The notes beneath the pieces are model-generated. The model was not told the DNA's origin. It saw only the letters and a program-made list of their open reading frames with translations, and did no database searches. A stretch of 64,000 bases of DNA from Actinobaculum massiliense (GTDB lineage Bacteria > Actinomycetota > Actinomycetes > Actinomycetales > Actinomycetaceae): positions 9,896 through 73,895 of the forward strand of contig NZ_LN881717.1 in NCBI RefSeq assembly GCF_001457435.1. Reading direction: 5' to 3'. The position numbers and the translations under genes were made by a program. The first letter of the stretch is position 1; each line of letters begins with the position of its first letter. Below, piece by piece: positions 52,158-61,511 of this stretch.

Positions 52158-54203
52158 ATGGCAATACAGTTACCTGATTTTTCAACCGTTAGCCCCGAGT
52201 CTCTTACTGCGCGCATTCGCGAACTTATGGCGCAGCGCATCGAGCTCGTAACGCGGCTGGCCGAGGCGGAGGAAACTCCGGCTATCGATAACTTGCTACG
52301 CCCGTTCGAGCTGTCAGGCGAAGAGCTTGACCAGGCCGTCTCGCTTTTCGATACCTATACCTCGTCCATTGGCGGGGAGGCGTGGAACGCCGCGGAAACC
52401 GAGCTCATGCCCGAGCTTGCTGCCCATCAGGACGCTGTATTGACCAACCCGGGCCTCTACGCCAGGTTCAAAGAACTCGCGCAAATTCCGCTTGATGAGG
52501 AAACGAGCGAGGTAGTGGCTAAGCACGTGCGCGATTTCAAATTCGCCGGCGCCCACCTGCCCGCAGAAACCCGGGCGGAGCTAGCAAAGGTGAATCAGCG
52601 CCTGGCGCAACTGACCACCGGGGTCAGCCAAAAGATCGTTCAGGCCGGGCTGACAGACGCCGTCGGACTTACCGAAGAAGAAACCCTGGGCCTCTCCGAG
52701 GCGCAGAAGGCGGCGCTCGCGGAGGACGCGAAGAAGAACGGGAAGGCCACGCAGGAGACGCCGTACCTCGCGGTGCTGCAGCTTCCCACCCAGCAGCCGC
52801 TTCTGGCCCAGCTTGATAATCCGCTGGCCCGCGCCAAGCTCCTCGAAGCTTCGATGAATCGGTGCGATGGCCACGATGCGCTTACCGATACACGCGCCAT
52901 GATCCTCAATATTGTGCGCTTGCGCGCCCATGCCGCGCGACTGCTCGGATTTGATAATCACGCCGCGTACGTGGCCGCCCAGGGCTCGGCGCATAACCTC
53001 GACGCAATTGACACGTTGGTCTACGGACTGGTTGATGGCGTTGAGCAGCGGGTGATTGGTGAACAGCAGGAGCTTTCTCACCAGATTTACGCCGACGCGC
53101 GGTTCGGCGCGGCGGATTGGATGTGGGCGCAGGAGCGCTTGCGCGCAAAGCAATTCTCTGTGGACTCCGCCGCTCTAGCTCCTTATTTTGAGCTGACGAA
53201 CGTGGTAGAAAACGGAGTTTTCTTCGCCGCTCATGAGCTGTACGGAATCTCGGCGCGCCGCCGCGAAGATTTGCGCGGTTACGCCGAGGAGGTGAAGGTG
53301 TGGGAAATTCTCGACGCCGATGGTTCCTCCCTCGGGCTCTTCATCGGTGACTACTACGCCCGTGCCGGCAAGGCGGGCGGGGCGTGGATGCACGCGATTA
53401 CGCAGAAATCAGGCGAGGGCGCGCCGGCCTCAATTATTTGCAATAACCTCAATATCACCAAGCCGGCCGCCGGGGAGCCGACCTTGCTGACCTGGGACGA
53501 GGTCGAGACGGCATTCCACGAATTCGGCCACGCTCTGCACGGATTCTTGAGCGATGTTCGCTGGCCCTCCGTGGCCGGCACCAGTGTGCCGCAAGATTTC
53601 GTTGAGTTCCCCTCCCAGCTCAACGAGGTTTGGGCGCTACATCCACGCGTTTTAGCTAATTACGCCAAGCATTACGAAACGGGTGAGCCGCTGCCGGAGC
53701 GACTGGCGAAAGGCCTGGTGGACTCGCGCTCATTTGGCAGTGGGCATTCCATGAGTGAACTGTTGCAAGCGGTGATTCTCGACCAGTCGTGGCACCGCCT
53801 GCGCGAAAGCGCGATTCCGGATTACGCCGCCTCTTTCAGCATGCTGGAGGGCGACGCGGTAGCGGCGAGCGGGCTGGGCTCAAACCTTATTCCTCCGCGT
53901 TACCGGAGCGCCTATTTCAACCACATTTTCGCCGGTGGCTACTCCGGGGCGTACTACTCTTACGTTTGGTCCGAAGCGCTCGACGCCGACGTCGCCGAGT
54001 GGTTGCGCACCGAGGCGGCGCACGACGACGATGGTGGGCTCAATCGAGAAGCGGGGGATCGGCTTCGCGCAGAAATCCTCTCGCGCGGCGCTTCGCGCGA
54101 TCCGAACGAGTCATTTGTGGCCCTGCGTGGGCGGGAAGTGGATCCGGCCCCGCTCGCTCGGCGGCACGGGCTGGAACTTCATCGGAATCACGCGGTAGGC
54201 TAA
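52158..54203 (+). CDS. M3-family zinc metallopeptidase (oligopeptidase/dipeptidyl carboxypeptidase type)
   Basis: The 681-residue cytoplasmic protein has the zinc motif HEFGH at 454-458 within VETAFHEFGHALHGFLSD and the downstream conserved SQLNEVWALH and AGGYSGAYYSYVW. M3 enzymes degrade short peptides. ATG 52158 fits a leaderless start; the frame back to 52128 overlaps the previous gene. No signal peptide. Confidence 0.94.
   Translation: MAIQLPDFSTVSPESLTARIRELMAQRIELVTRLAEAEETPAIDNLLRPFELSGEELDQAVSLFDTYTSSIGGEAWNAAETELMPELAAHQDAVLTNPGLYARFKELAQIPLDEETSEVVAKHVRDFKFAGAHLPAETRAELAKVNQRLAQLTTGVSQKIVQAGLTDAVGLTEEETLGLSEAQKAALAEDAKKNGKATQETPYLAVLQLPTQQPLLAQLDNPLARAKLLEASMNRCDGHDALTDTRAMILNIVRLRAHAARLLGFDNHAAYVAAQGSAHNLDAIDTLVYGLVDGVEQRVIGEQQELSHQIYADARFGAADWMWAQERLRAKQFSVDSAALAPYFELTNVVENGVFFAAHELYGISARRREDLRGYAEEVKVWEILDADGSSLGLFIGDYYARAGKAGGAWMHAITQKSGEGAPASIICNNLNITKPAAGEPTLLTWDEVETAFHEFGHALHGFLSDVRWPSVAGTSVPQDFVEFPSQLNEVWALHPRVLANYAKHYETGEPLPERLAKGLVDSRSFGSGHSMSELLQAVILDQSWHRLRESAIPDYAASFSMLEGDAVAASGLGSNLIPPRYRSAYFNHIFAGGYSGAYYSYVWSEALDADVAEWLRTEAAHDDDGGLNREAGDRLRAEILSRGASRDPNESFVALRGREVDPAPLARRHGLELHRNHAVG
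54196..54201 (+). promoter_or_regulatory. -10 hexamer TAGGCT for the acidic protein gene
   Basis: TAGGCT overlaps the M3 peptidase stop and lies 6 nt before ATG 54208. Confidence 0.5.
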
Positions 54204-54207
54204 CCGC

Positions 54208-54612
54208 ATGGCTACGAATCCTCGCTCTGCACTCGACCGTCTGATTGGCGCGCTCGAAAGTTTCCATCAGGCAGCGACTACCGCTGACGATCCTGAGGCA
54301 TCGTCGGTGCTAGAAGCCGCGGACGCTCTCGCCGATGCGTACACGGTGTATGACGACGTCATTTTCACCGAGTTCGGCGTTGAATCCCCTCTCGATAGTT
54401 GGGGTGACGATGATTCGGACGACGACGAGATCGACTACAACGACGACGACTACGACTTCGACGACTCGGACGAGGATTCGGAGGATGGCGATTCCGACGA
54501 TGACCTCGACGACGACGAGTTCGACGATTCGGACGATGATGACGAGGACGAAGACGATGAGGACGACCTCGACGATGACTACGACTTCGAAGAGACGGAT
54601 GAGACGCATTAG
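54208..54612 (+). CDS. Small protein with a highly acidic Asp-rich tail
   Basis: The 134-residue protein has a helical N-terminal part (about 1-63; SALDRLIGALESFHQAA, ADALADAYTVYDDVIFTEFG) and a tail (about 66-134) that is mostly Asp and Glu with a few Ser and Tyr. Proteins of this layout occur in many actinobacteria and are sometimes labelled primosomal, without clear support. The tail could mimic nucleic acid or bind metal ions or basic proteins. The tail is coded by GAC/GAT repeats, prone to slippage. Confidence 0.8.
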   Translation: MATNPRSALDRLIGALESFHQAATTADDPEASSVLEAADALADAYTVYDDVIFTEFGVESPLDSWGDDDSDDDEIDYNDDDYDFDDSDEDSEDGDSDDDLDDDEFDDSDDDDEDEDDEDDLDDDYDFEETDETH

Positions 54613-54664
54613 CGCGTCGTAGCGTTCTTGGGCTAGCAGAGCCTGCTAGCGAGTTCTTAATATC

Positions 54665-54695
54665 GAAAGGCCGGTGACTGAGTCGCCGGCCTTTT
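54665..54695 (+). terminator. Terminator after the acidic protein gene
   Basis: A stem of about 14 bp (54665-54678 with 54682-54695, including G-T pairs) with a 3-nt loop ends in CCTTTTCGTTTT. Confidence 0.88.
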
Positions 54696-54738
54696 CGTTT
54701 TGCGAGCGAGGGTGGCGCAAAAAACACTCGAGGGAGCT

Positions 54739-54744
54739 TACAAT
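54739..54744 (+). promoter_or_regulatory. -10 hexamer TACAAT for uppS
   Basis: TACAAT is followed by TTCTCC and ATG (6 nt). It follows directly after a terminator. Confidence 0.55.
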
Positions 54745-54750
54745 TTCTCC

Positions 54751-55536
54751 ATGACTGAGCACCCTGGAGCAAACCCGCGCCTGCATCGCGAGGGGGTTAA
54801 TCCTCCGCAGCTAAAAAAAGTTCCCCGCCACGTTGCGATCGTGATGGATGGGAACGGACGCTGGGCAAACGCGCGGGGCTTGGCGCGAACAGAGGGACAC
54901 CGAGTGGGCGGCCAGGCCATGATGGATGTGGTTGCCGGGGCAATTGAAATCGGTGTCGAAGAGCTCTCCGTCTACGCGTTCTCAACCGAGAACTGGCGCC
55001 GCTCGCCCGCGGAGATCAGCTTCTTGATGGGCTTTTCGCGCGAGCTCATTCGCTCTAATCGCGATGTGCTCAACTCATGGAATGTGTGCGTGAACTGGGT
55101 CGGCAGGCCCCAGCGCCTGTGGAGCTCGGTTCTCAAAGAAATTCGTGAGGCCCGCCTCCTGACGGCTCAGAACACGGGGCTTCGCGCAAACGTTTGTATT
55201 AACTACGGCGGACGTACCGAGATTGTCGATGCCACTCGGCGCATTGCCGAAGAAGTAGCTAGTGGCAAACTGCGCCCGGCAGATATTACCGAGAGCCTGA
55301 TAGTGGACCATTTGTACGTGCCCGATATGAAGGACGTCGACCTCCTTATTCGTACCGGTGGGGAGTTGCGCACCTCGAACTTCCTTATGTGGCAGTCGGC
55401 TTACGCCGAGTTTTACTTTACCGACGTCATGTGGCCGGACTTCACCCGCGAGGATTTTTGGCGGGCGTGTGAGGACTATGCCAATCGCGACCGCCGCTTC
55501 GGCGGCGCCGTCGACAAGGTAGGAAAACGCCGCTAA
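54751..55536 (+). CDS. uppS: Cis-isoprenyl diphosphate synthase (UppS-type)
   Basis: The 261-residue protein has HVAIVMDGNGRWANARGL with the catalytic Asp, VYAFSTENWRRS and LLIRTGGELRTSNFLMWQSAYAEFYF split across the family's C-terminal motifs. It makes long-chain polyprenyl diphosphate, the precursor of the lipid carrier for peptidoglycan. ATG 54751 is apparently leaderless and gives the normal length. Confidence 0.94.
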   Translation: MTEHPGANPRLHREGVNPPQLKKVPRHVAIVMDGNGRWANARGLARTEGHRVGGQAMMDVVAGAIEIGVEELSVYAFSTENWRRSPAEISFLMGFSRELIRSNRDVLNSWNVCVNWVGRPQRLWSSVLKEIREARLLTAQNTGLRANVCINYGGRTEIVDATRRIAEEVASGKLRPADITESLIVDHLYVPDMKDVDLLIRTGGELRTSNFLMWQSAYAEFYFTDVMWPDFTREDFWRACEDYANRDRRFGGAVDKVGKRR

Positions 55537-55598
55537 CGGTCCGCGCTCAAAAAGCATCCCACCAGACCGGTTGCCGGCCACGGGACGGGTGTCTGGCT

Positions 55599-55629
55599 AC
55601 GAAACCGTTTACGGGCCACGAAACCGTTT
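55599..55629. repeat. 19-bp-period repeat after uppS
   Basis: ACGAAACCGTTT occurs at 55599-55610 and 55618-55629, each followed by a (G/C)GGCC block. A more diverged relative (ACCGGTTGCCGGCCACG) lies at 55566-55582. Confidence 0.7.
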
Positions 55630-55690
55630 GCCGGCCCAAAAAGCTGAGTCTATAAAATAAAAGACTCGCGAAGACTACGCGAAGCATCGC

Positions 55691-55696
55691 TACAAT
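55691..55696 (+). promoter_or_regulatory. -10 hexamer TACAAT for hisD
   Basis: TACAAT is followed by TTGGTT and ATG (6 nt), with no ribosome site; it is the likely start of the his operon. Confidence 0.55.
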
Positions 55697-55702
55697 TTGG
55701 TT

Positions 55703-57049
55703 ATGTTGCACCGAATTGATTTAAGGGACCAAGAGATCTCCGAACGCGAGCTCGTTCAGGTGCTTCCGCGCGCGGAGGTGGACGTTGAGAAGGCGCTTGA
55801 ATCCGTGCGGCCAATCATTGCGCAGGTGCGTGAGCGCGGCGGGGAGGCGTTGCGAGAGCTGGCGCAAAAGTTTGACGGCGTCTATCCCGAACATTTGCGC
55901 GTTCCACAAGAGGCAATTGATGAAGCCGTGGCTCAGCTGGATCCGCAGATAAAGCATGCTCTTGAGCTTTCGATTGCACATAACCGGACCGGCCACGAAA
56001 TGCAGGTGCCTAAGCCGGTGGAACGCGAGATTGTTCCCGGCGGCATTGTGCGCCAACGGTGGATTCCGGTACGCCGCGTCGGGCTTTATGTTCCCGGCGG
56101 ACTGGCGGTGTATCCCTCCTCGGTTGTCATGAATGTGGTCGCTGCCCAAGTGGCTGGGGTGCAATCAATTGCGGTTGCCTCGCCGCCGCAGGAGCACTTC
56201 AACGGCCTTCCGCACCCCACCATCCTCGCCGCTTGCGGACTCCTGGGAGTGAACGAGGTTTACGCAGTTGGGGGCGGCCAGGCGATTGGTATGTTCGCTT
56301 ACGGTGCAAAGGGGCAACCGGGTACCTCGGATGGCGAGGTCCTCTGCGAGAGAGTCGACGTCACCACCGGGCCGGGCAATATATACGTGGCAGCGGCAAA
56401 GCGCGCGGTGCAAGGTGTAGTTGGCATTGATGCCGAAGCTGGTACCACGGAAATTGGGATTATTGCGGATGATTCAGCAAACCCGGAGTACGACGCCGCC
56501 GATCTTATTTCGCAGGCGGAGCACGATCCGGCCGCGGCCTCGGTGCTCTTTACGTATTCCGTTGAACTCGCGGACGCCGTCGACGCCGCGGTAGAGCGTC
56601 AGGTGGCGCAAACGAAGCACGCGGAGCGCGTGAAAACCGCACTTTCTGGCCCGCAATCCGGCATCGTATTGGTCAAGGACGTCGCAGATGCGATCACCGC
56701 CGCGAATGCCTACGGAGCCGAGCATCTGGAAATTCAAACCCGCAATAATCGCGAGGTTTCGGATCAGATCCACAACGCGGGCGCGATTTTTCTGGGAAGC
56801 TTCTCGCCCGTACCACTGGGAGACTACATCGGAGGCTCCAATCACGTGCTCCCCACCGGCGGGACCGCGGCCTTCGCATCGGGGCTCAACACCCTCGATT
56901 TCCTCAAATCAGTGCAGGAAATCGAGTACACGCGGGAGGCACTGCTCAGCTTGGAGGAACCATTGCGGGCCCTCGCCGTCGACGAAGATTTGCCGGCACA
57001 TGCCGATGCCGTGACCGCGCGAAACGACGCCGCGCCCAAGAGCGTCTAA
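55703..57049 (+). CDS. hisD: Histidinol dehydrogenase
   Basis: The 448-residue zinc enzyme oxidises histidinol to histidine in two NAD steps. It has VGLYVPGGLAVYPSSVVM, VDVTTGPGNIYVAAAKR, AGTTEIGIIADDSANPEY and the QAEHDP Glu-His pair, then GAEHLEIQT. ATG 55703 is preferred to TTG 55697. It opens the operon hisD-PEBP-hisC-hisB-unknown-hisH-hisA. Confidence 0.95.
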   Translation: MLHRIDLRDQEISERELVQVLPRAEVDVEKALESVRPIIAQVRERGGEALRELAQKFDGVYPEHLRVPQEAIDEAVAQLDPQIKHALELSIAHNRTGHEMQVPKPVEREIVPGGIVRQRWIPVRRVGLYVPGGLAVYPSSVVMNVVAAQVAGVQSIAVASPPQEHFNGLPHPTILAACGLLGVNEVYAVGGGQAIGMFAYGAKGQPGTSDGEVLCERVDVTTGPGNIYVAAAKRAVQGVVGIDAEAGTTEIGIIADDSANPEYDAADLISQAEHDPAAASVLFTYSVELADAVDAAVERQVAQTKHAERVKTALSGPQSGIVLVKDVADAITAANAYGAEHLEIQTRNNREVSDQIHNAGAIFLGSFSPVPLGDYIGGSNHVLPTGGTAAFASGLNTLDFLKSVQEIEYTREALLSLEEPLRALAVDEDLPAHADAVTARNDAAPKSV

Positions 57050-57065
57050 AAGGCGGGAAGAAATC

Positions 57066-57581
57066 ATGAATCCTTACGATGAACTGGAAGCGGGGCGGGT
57101 GGATCTTGCTTTAGCCTCGGAAGATTTTGAGGCGGGTGGCCAGCTCCCCGAGTCCGCGACCGGCACCGGGACCACTCCGGGCGGGCAGGATTTGAGCCCG
57201 CAGCTCAGCTGGAAAGCGGGACCCGAGGGCACACAAGCCTATATGGTTTCCTGTTACGACCCCGATGCTCCCACCCCGTCCGGATACTGGCACTGGGTGG
57301 CGATTAACCTTCCCGCCAGTGTTACCAGCCTGGCGCAAGGCGCCGGCGACGAGCTTCCGGAGGGGGCGATCAATCTCAAGAACGACGGCGGAACCGCGGC
57401 ATTCCAGGGCGCCGCCCCGCCGCCCGGGCACGGTCCGCACCGCTATATTTTCACGGTGCACGCCCTCGATAGCCGCCTCGACCTCGATGGCGAAGCGCGC
57501 CCCGCGGTGGCACACTTTATGGCGCGCGGCCATATCCTGGGACGCGGGATGCTCATTGGTACGTGGGAAAACGCCGGATAA
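57066..57581 (+). CDS. PEBP (YbhB/YbcL, Raf-kinase-inhibitor-like) protein inside the his operon
   Basis: The 171-residue protein has the PEBP pattern: LSPQLSWKAGPEGTQAY, CYDPDAPTPSGYWHW and PPPGHGPHRYIFTVHALD. The family binds anionic ligands, and its bacterial role is unclear. The gene lies 16 bp after hisD and overlaps hisC by 1 nt (TAATG), so it is translated with the histidine genes. Short GCGGGAAG-type site before the ATG. Confidence 0.9.
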   Translation: MNPYDELEAGRVDLALASEDFEAGGQLPESATGTGTTPGGQDLSPQLSWKAGPEGTQAYMVSCYDPDAPTPSGYWHWVAINLPASVTSLAQGAGDELPEGAINLKNDGGTAAFQGAAPPPGHGPHRYIFTVHALDSRLDLDGEARPAVAHFMARGHILGRGMLIGTWENAG

Positions 57582-58687
57582 TGCAATTTCCGTATCGGTC
57601 AGAGTTCGAGCACGAAGAGCCCTATGGCGCACCCCAGCTCGCGGTGGACGTTCGGCTCAATACCAACGAAAACCCGTACCCGCCCTCGGCGCTCGTGCGT
57701 GAGGCAATGGAGCGCGCGGCGGGCGAGGCTTTGCGGGATCTCAACCGGTATCCGGATCGCGATTTCGCCGAGTTACGGAAGAAAATTAGCGCGTATCTAG
57801 CACAGGAGAGTGGGGTGGCACCCAGCCCGAACCAAATTTGGGCGGCTAACGGATCGAATGAGATCATGGCGCAGCTGCTTACCGCTTTTGCGGGGCCGGG
57901 GCGAAAAGTGATGACTTTTGTTCCCAGCTACTCGATGTACAGCGAGTACGCGCGCAACACCTTTTCGCAGTTTGTGGCGGGGGCGCGAGGCGATGATTTT
58001 CGCCTGGACCTAGCTCGGGCGCAAGCCGATATTGAGCGCGAGCGCCCGGCGATTATTTTTTTGGCATCTCCCAACAATCCCACCGGAACCGCCCTCGATT
58101 TTCAGGAACTGCGGGCGATCCTCCACATAGCGGCGCAGGTGGAGCCGCAGGGCGCACCGGGTGCACGAAGCCTGGTCGTGGTTGACGAGGCCTATGCCGA
58201 GTTCCGGCGCGAGGGAGTTCCTTCCGCGCTCGAGCTGCTGGAGGAGTATCCGCACCTGGTTGTTACGCGAACAATGTCAAAGGCATTCGCCGCGGCCGGG
58301 CTACGCCTGGGATATGCGGTGGCCGATCCGCGCCTGATCGTCCAGCTCAACGTGGTGCGGTTGCCTTATCATTTGTCGAGCCTGACCCAAGCGGTTGCCT
58401 GCGCGGCGCTCGATCACGCGGCGGACCTGCAGGCGAATGTAGCGCAGCTTCGCGCCGATCGAGACGCTTTGGTCGACGAGCTGAGGAATCGAGGATTCGA
58501 AGTACTTCAGTCCGACGCAAACTTCATTTGCTTCGGTCGCTTTAGCGACCGACATCGTGAATGGGAGCGCGTGTTGGCGCAAGGCGTGCTGATTCGCGAA
58601 ACCGGACCAGCAGAATTCTTGCGCGTCACCGTGGGGACGACGCCGGAGAACCGGGCCTTTCTCGATGCGCTCGGCTATAGGTGCTAG
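57581..58687 (+). CDS. hisC: Histidinol-phosphate aminotransferase
   Basis: The 368-residue class I/II PLP aminotransferase has LNTNENPYPPS, NGSNEIMAQLLTAF, LASPNNPTGTALD and the PLP lysine in TRTMSKAFAAAGLRLGYA. It converts imidazole-acetol phosphate to histidinol phosphate. ATG 57581 overlaps the PEBP stop by 1 nt. The 118 bp after it contain degenerate units of about 14-15 bp beginning GGCAC. Confidence 0.95.
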   Translation: MQFPYRSEFEHEEPYGAPQLAVDVRLNTNENPYPPSALVREAMERAAGEALRDLNRYPDRDFAELRKKISAYLAQESGVAPSPNQIWAANGSNEIMAQLLTAFAGPGRKVMTFVPSYSMYSEYARNTFSQFVAGARGDDFRLDLARAQADIERERPAIIFLASPNNPTGTALDFQELRAILHIAAQVEPQGAPGARSLVVVDEAYAEFRREGVPSALELLEEYPHLVVTRTMSKAFAAAGLRLGYAVADPRLIVQLNVVRLPYHLSSLTQAVACAALDHAADLQANVAQLRADRDALVDELRNRGFEVLQSDANFICFGRFSDRHREWERVLAQGVLIRETGPAEFLRVTVGTTPENRAFLDALGYRC

Positions 58688-58805
58688 AGCTTGCGGCACT
58701 AGAAACTCAGGCACCGGGCGTACGGCACAAGCCACAAGGCGCACGGCAAACGACGAAGCGCCGGGGAGTGCCGTTAGAATGAATTCCTAAGAAGGAAGGA
58801 AGATT

Positions 58806-59405
58806 ATGGAGCGGCGTGCATCTATTGAGCGGGAAACTTCTGAGAGTTCGGTACGGGTGGAGCTGAACCTGGACGGCACGGGCCAATCAGATATCTCGAC
58901 GACGGTACCGTTTTACGACCACATGCTCACCGCCCTTTCCAAGCATTCGCTTATCGATATGCGGATAGCGGCGAGCGGCGATACGGAGGTGGACACTCAC
59001 CACACGGTGGAGGACACCGCTATTTGCATTGGTGCCGCAATCCGCCAGGCGCTGGGGGATAAGCGGGGAATCCGCCGTTTCGCTGATGCGACGGTTCCTC
59101 TCGATGAGGCTCTGGCCCGCGCCGTGGTGGATATTTCCGGCCGTCCCTATCTGGTGGCCGAGGGGGAGCCCGAAGCACTTGCCTACCACCGAATTGGCGG
59201 GAATTTCACCGGCTCCATGGCTCGGCATGTTTTTGAAGCAATTGCTTTTAATGCGGGAATTTGCATCCATATCGACCTTATTCGTGGCCGCGATCCGCAC
59301 CATATTGTGGAGGCGGAGTTCAAGGCCCTGGCACGGGCACTGCGGGGTGCGGTCGAAATTGATCCGCGCATCGATTCCATCCCCTCGACGAAGGGAAGTC
59401 TCTAA
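58806..59405 (+). CDS. hisB: Imidazoleglycerol-phosphate dehydratase
   Basis: The 199-residue single-function enzyme has [27 protein letters not shown] and [17 protein letters not shown], the His-rich metal-binding motifs. AGAAGGAAGGAAGATT precedes the ATG, and TAGAAT further up is a possible -10, so hisB may have its own promoter. The next gene starts directly after the stop. Confidence 0.96.
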   Translation: MERRASIERETSESSVRVELNLDGTGQSDISTTVPFYDHMLTALSKHSLIDMRIAASGDTEVDTHHTVEDTAICIGAAIRQALGDKRGIRRFADATVPLDEALARAVVDISGRPYLVAEGEPEALAYHRIGGNFTGSMARHVFEAIAFNAGICIHIDLIRGRDPHHIVEAEFKALARALRGAVEIDPRIDSIPSTKGSL

Positions 59406-60020
59406 ATGGCAGAAAACATCAAGCGATTCGTTGTGTTAACACCGTTTTCTAACGCCGGGGTCGTCGCCTGCGTGTGCGCCCTGCGCCACCTCGATATGCG
59501 GGTAGTACCTACCGCCTCGGGCACGCTTATCGCTCGTGAGTTACCCGTTCCGAAGTACGACGAATGGGACATCCGCAATATCACCGGGCCAGATCCCGAT
59601 GAGGAGGGAAGCGAGGATCCTTCCGATGATGCCCCCGCGGTAGCGAGCATGTTTTCGCGGCTCAGCCCCTACGGCAGCATTCTCATTGATGTAAACCTTG
59701 TTGACGACGCCGATGGATTCGACGCCGGCATTTCTGGCGCGGTGCGCGCCCGGCGTTTCCTGGGCGGAGAGGCGGGAGAGGAAATTCCATCCGGCCTCCT
59801 GCTCAATACGCTCGATCCGCTGGTGGAAAAGATGGTGCTGGCCGAAGAGCCCGATCCCGAAGGCACCATTCTCACCCGCGACATCACGCCCCAAATGCTA
59901 GAGAAATTGGCCGGGACTGCGGAAATCCGGGATTCCTCGCCGTCCGAGGAGCCTTCGCCGTCGGAACGGGAATCGTCGTCGGAGCAAGGCTCGCCGTCGG
60001 AGCGCGAATCACATGAGTAA
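59406..60020 (+). CDS. Unknown protein between hisB and hisH with a Ser/Pro/Glu repeat tail
   Basis: The 204-residue protein is not recognised. Its core (about 1-170; KRFVVLTPFSNAGVVACVCALRHL, GSILIDVNLVDDADGFDAGISGAV) looks globular. The tail (about 178-204) is a repeat of SPSE/SERES units. The ATG follows hisB directly and the end overlaps hisH by 8 nt, so it is a true member of the operon. A role in histidine synthesis is possible but not shown. Confidence 0.8.
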   Translation: MAENIKRFVVLTPFSNAGVVACVCALRHLDMRVVPTASGTLIARELPVPKYDEWDIRNITGPDPDEEGSEDPSDDAPAVASMFSRLSPYGSILIDVNLVDDADGFDAGISGAVRARRFLGGEAGEEIPSGLLLNTLDPLVEKMVLAEEPDPEGTILTRDITPQMLEKLAGTAEIRDSSPSEEPSPSERESSSEQGSPSERESHE

Positions 60021-60642
60021 GAAGGTCGTGATTTTAGATGCCGGCTCGGGCAATATTCGATCCGCCGCGCGCGCTCTGGAAAGAGTAGGAGCGGAGGTCG
60101 AGGTCACCACCGATGCTCGGGATCTGCTGGGGCCGAGCGGGGCGGTTTTGCCCGGGGTGGGGCACTTTGGCGCGGTGATGAACAAGCTTCGCGCCATGCG
60201 TGCCGATCGATTCATTGAGCGCCGTCTAGCCGGAGGAGCCCCGCTTCTGGGGATTTGCGTCGGCATGCAGGCCTGTTTTTCCGGCTCCGACGAAGCCCCC
60301 GAGATTGCGGGGCTTGAGCAGTTTGAGCCAAGGGTAGGAAAAATTCCTGCGACCGTTCTGCCGCATGTGGGGTGGACCCGAGTGCAGGCTGCGCCAGGGT
60401 CGCGTCTCCTAGCGGGACTTGACGGGAAGAGCTTCTACTTCACCCATTCGTACGGGGTCTTGGCCGATCCCTCCCGGGCCCGCGACCAGCACGGGGAAGC
60501 TATTGAGGTTTCTTGGGCACACTATGAGCAGCCGTTTATTGCTGCGATTGAAAATGGACCGCTGTCGGCTACGCAGTTCCATCCCGAAAAATCGGGAAAC
60601 GCCGGATTGGCACTCCTGAAAAACTGGGTGGAGGGACTCTAA
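60013..60642 (+). CDS. hisH: Imidazole glycerol phosphate synthase glutaminase subunit
   Basis: The 209-residue class I glutamine amidotransferase has the nucleophile Cys in LLGICVGMQACF and the His-Glu pair in ATQFHPEKSGNAGL. It supplies ammonia to HisF. It overlaps the preceding gene by 8 nt. hisF is not in the window. Confidence 0.95.
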   Translation: MSKKVVILDAGSGNIRSAARALERVGAEVEVTTDARDLLGPSGAVLPGVGHFGAVMNKLRAMRADRFIERRLAGGAPLLGICVGMQACFSGSDEAPEIAGLEQFEPRVGKIPATVLPHVGWTRVQAAPGSRLLAGLDGKSFYFTHSYGVLADPSRARDQHGEAIEVSWAHYEQPFIAAIENGPLSATQFHPEKSGNAGLALLKNWVEGL

Positions 60643-60698
60643 CGGCGGCAACGTTTCGGAAAATATGTGAAAACTACTAGAAGATAAGAGAGGTTGCG

Positions 60699-61436
60699 AT
60701 GGAAAGCTCGCTCCAGCTTCTACCCGCGGTTGACGTGGTAGGCGGCCAGGCGGTGCGCCTATCCCAAGGAAAGGCGGGCACCGAACAGGTTTACGGTTCC
60801 CCGCGCGAGGCGGTGGCAGATTTTATTCGCGACGGCGCAACCTTTATTCATCTTGTGGATTTAGATGCCGCTTTTGGCCGCGGTAGCAACGCGGAGCTCC
60901 TGGGCAGCATTATTGCGGACGCTGAGGTGCGGGTAGAGCTTTCGGGCGGAATTCGCGACGACGCCACCCTGGAGCGGGCTCTAGCCACTGGAGCGGACCG
61001 CGTTAATCTGGGAACCGCGGCCCTGGAGAATCCGGAATGGACCGCAAGAGTCATAGAAAAGTACGGATCGAAAATCGCCGTCGGGCTGGACGTGCGCGGA
61101 GAGACGCTTGCCGCGCGCGGATGGACGCAGGAGGGCGGCAACCTCTGGGAAACTCTCGAGCGCCTCGACGCGGTGGGGTGCTCGCGTTACGTGGTCACCG
61201 ATGTGGCTCGCGACGGCATGCTCAACGGGCCAAATGTGGAGCTTTTGAAAAACGTGGCGAACCGCGCTCAGGCACCGATTGTTGCCTCTGGCGGGGTGAA
61301 CTCCCTGGCAGATATTGCCGCCGTGCGCGAGCTAGTGCCGCGCGGCGTAGATTCGCTTATTATTGGCAAGGCTTTTTACGCTGGAAACTTCACCCTGCCT
61401 GAAGCCATTGAGGTGGCTGGCCCGCAGGCGGCTTGA
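60699..61436 (+). CDS. hisA: Phosphoribosyl isomerase HisA (possibly bifunctional PriA)
   Basis: The 245-residue TIM barrel has the catalytic aspartates in [15 protein letters not shown] and [16 protein letters not shown]. It isomerises ProFAR to PRFAR. Many actinobacteria use the related PriA for both histidine and tryptophan; that cannot be decided here. AGAGAGGTTGCG precedes the ATG. Downstream is a tandem repeat related to the gene's 3' end. Confidence 0.94.
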   Translation: MESSLQLLPAVDVVGGQAVRLSQGKAGTEQVYGSPREAVADFIRDGATFIHLVDLDAAFGRGSNAELLGSIIADAEVRVELSGGIRDDATLERALATGADRVNLGTAALENPEWTARVIEKYGSKIAVGLDVRGETLAARGWTQEGGNLWETLERLDAVGCSRYVVTDVARDGMLNGPNVELLKNVANRAQAPIVASGGVNSLADIAAVRELVPRGVDSLIIGKAFYAGNFTLPEAIEVAGPQAA

Positions 61437-61511
61437 AGCCGGCCAACTGCAGACTGACTAAAGCAGGCCGACGGCAGGCTGACTGAAGCCATCCGACTAT
61501 AGGCAGACGGT
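61437..61511. repeat. Three imperfect 25-bp tandem repeats directly after hisA
   Basis: Units at 61437-61461, 61462-61486 and 61487-61511 each start AGC and share the CTGACT/GACTGA core. The first starts one base after the TGA. The segment 61473-61490 also matches the gene end 61423-61440 in 14 of 18 bases with the stop codon aligned. Confidence 0.8.
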
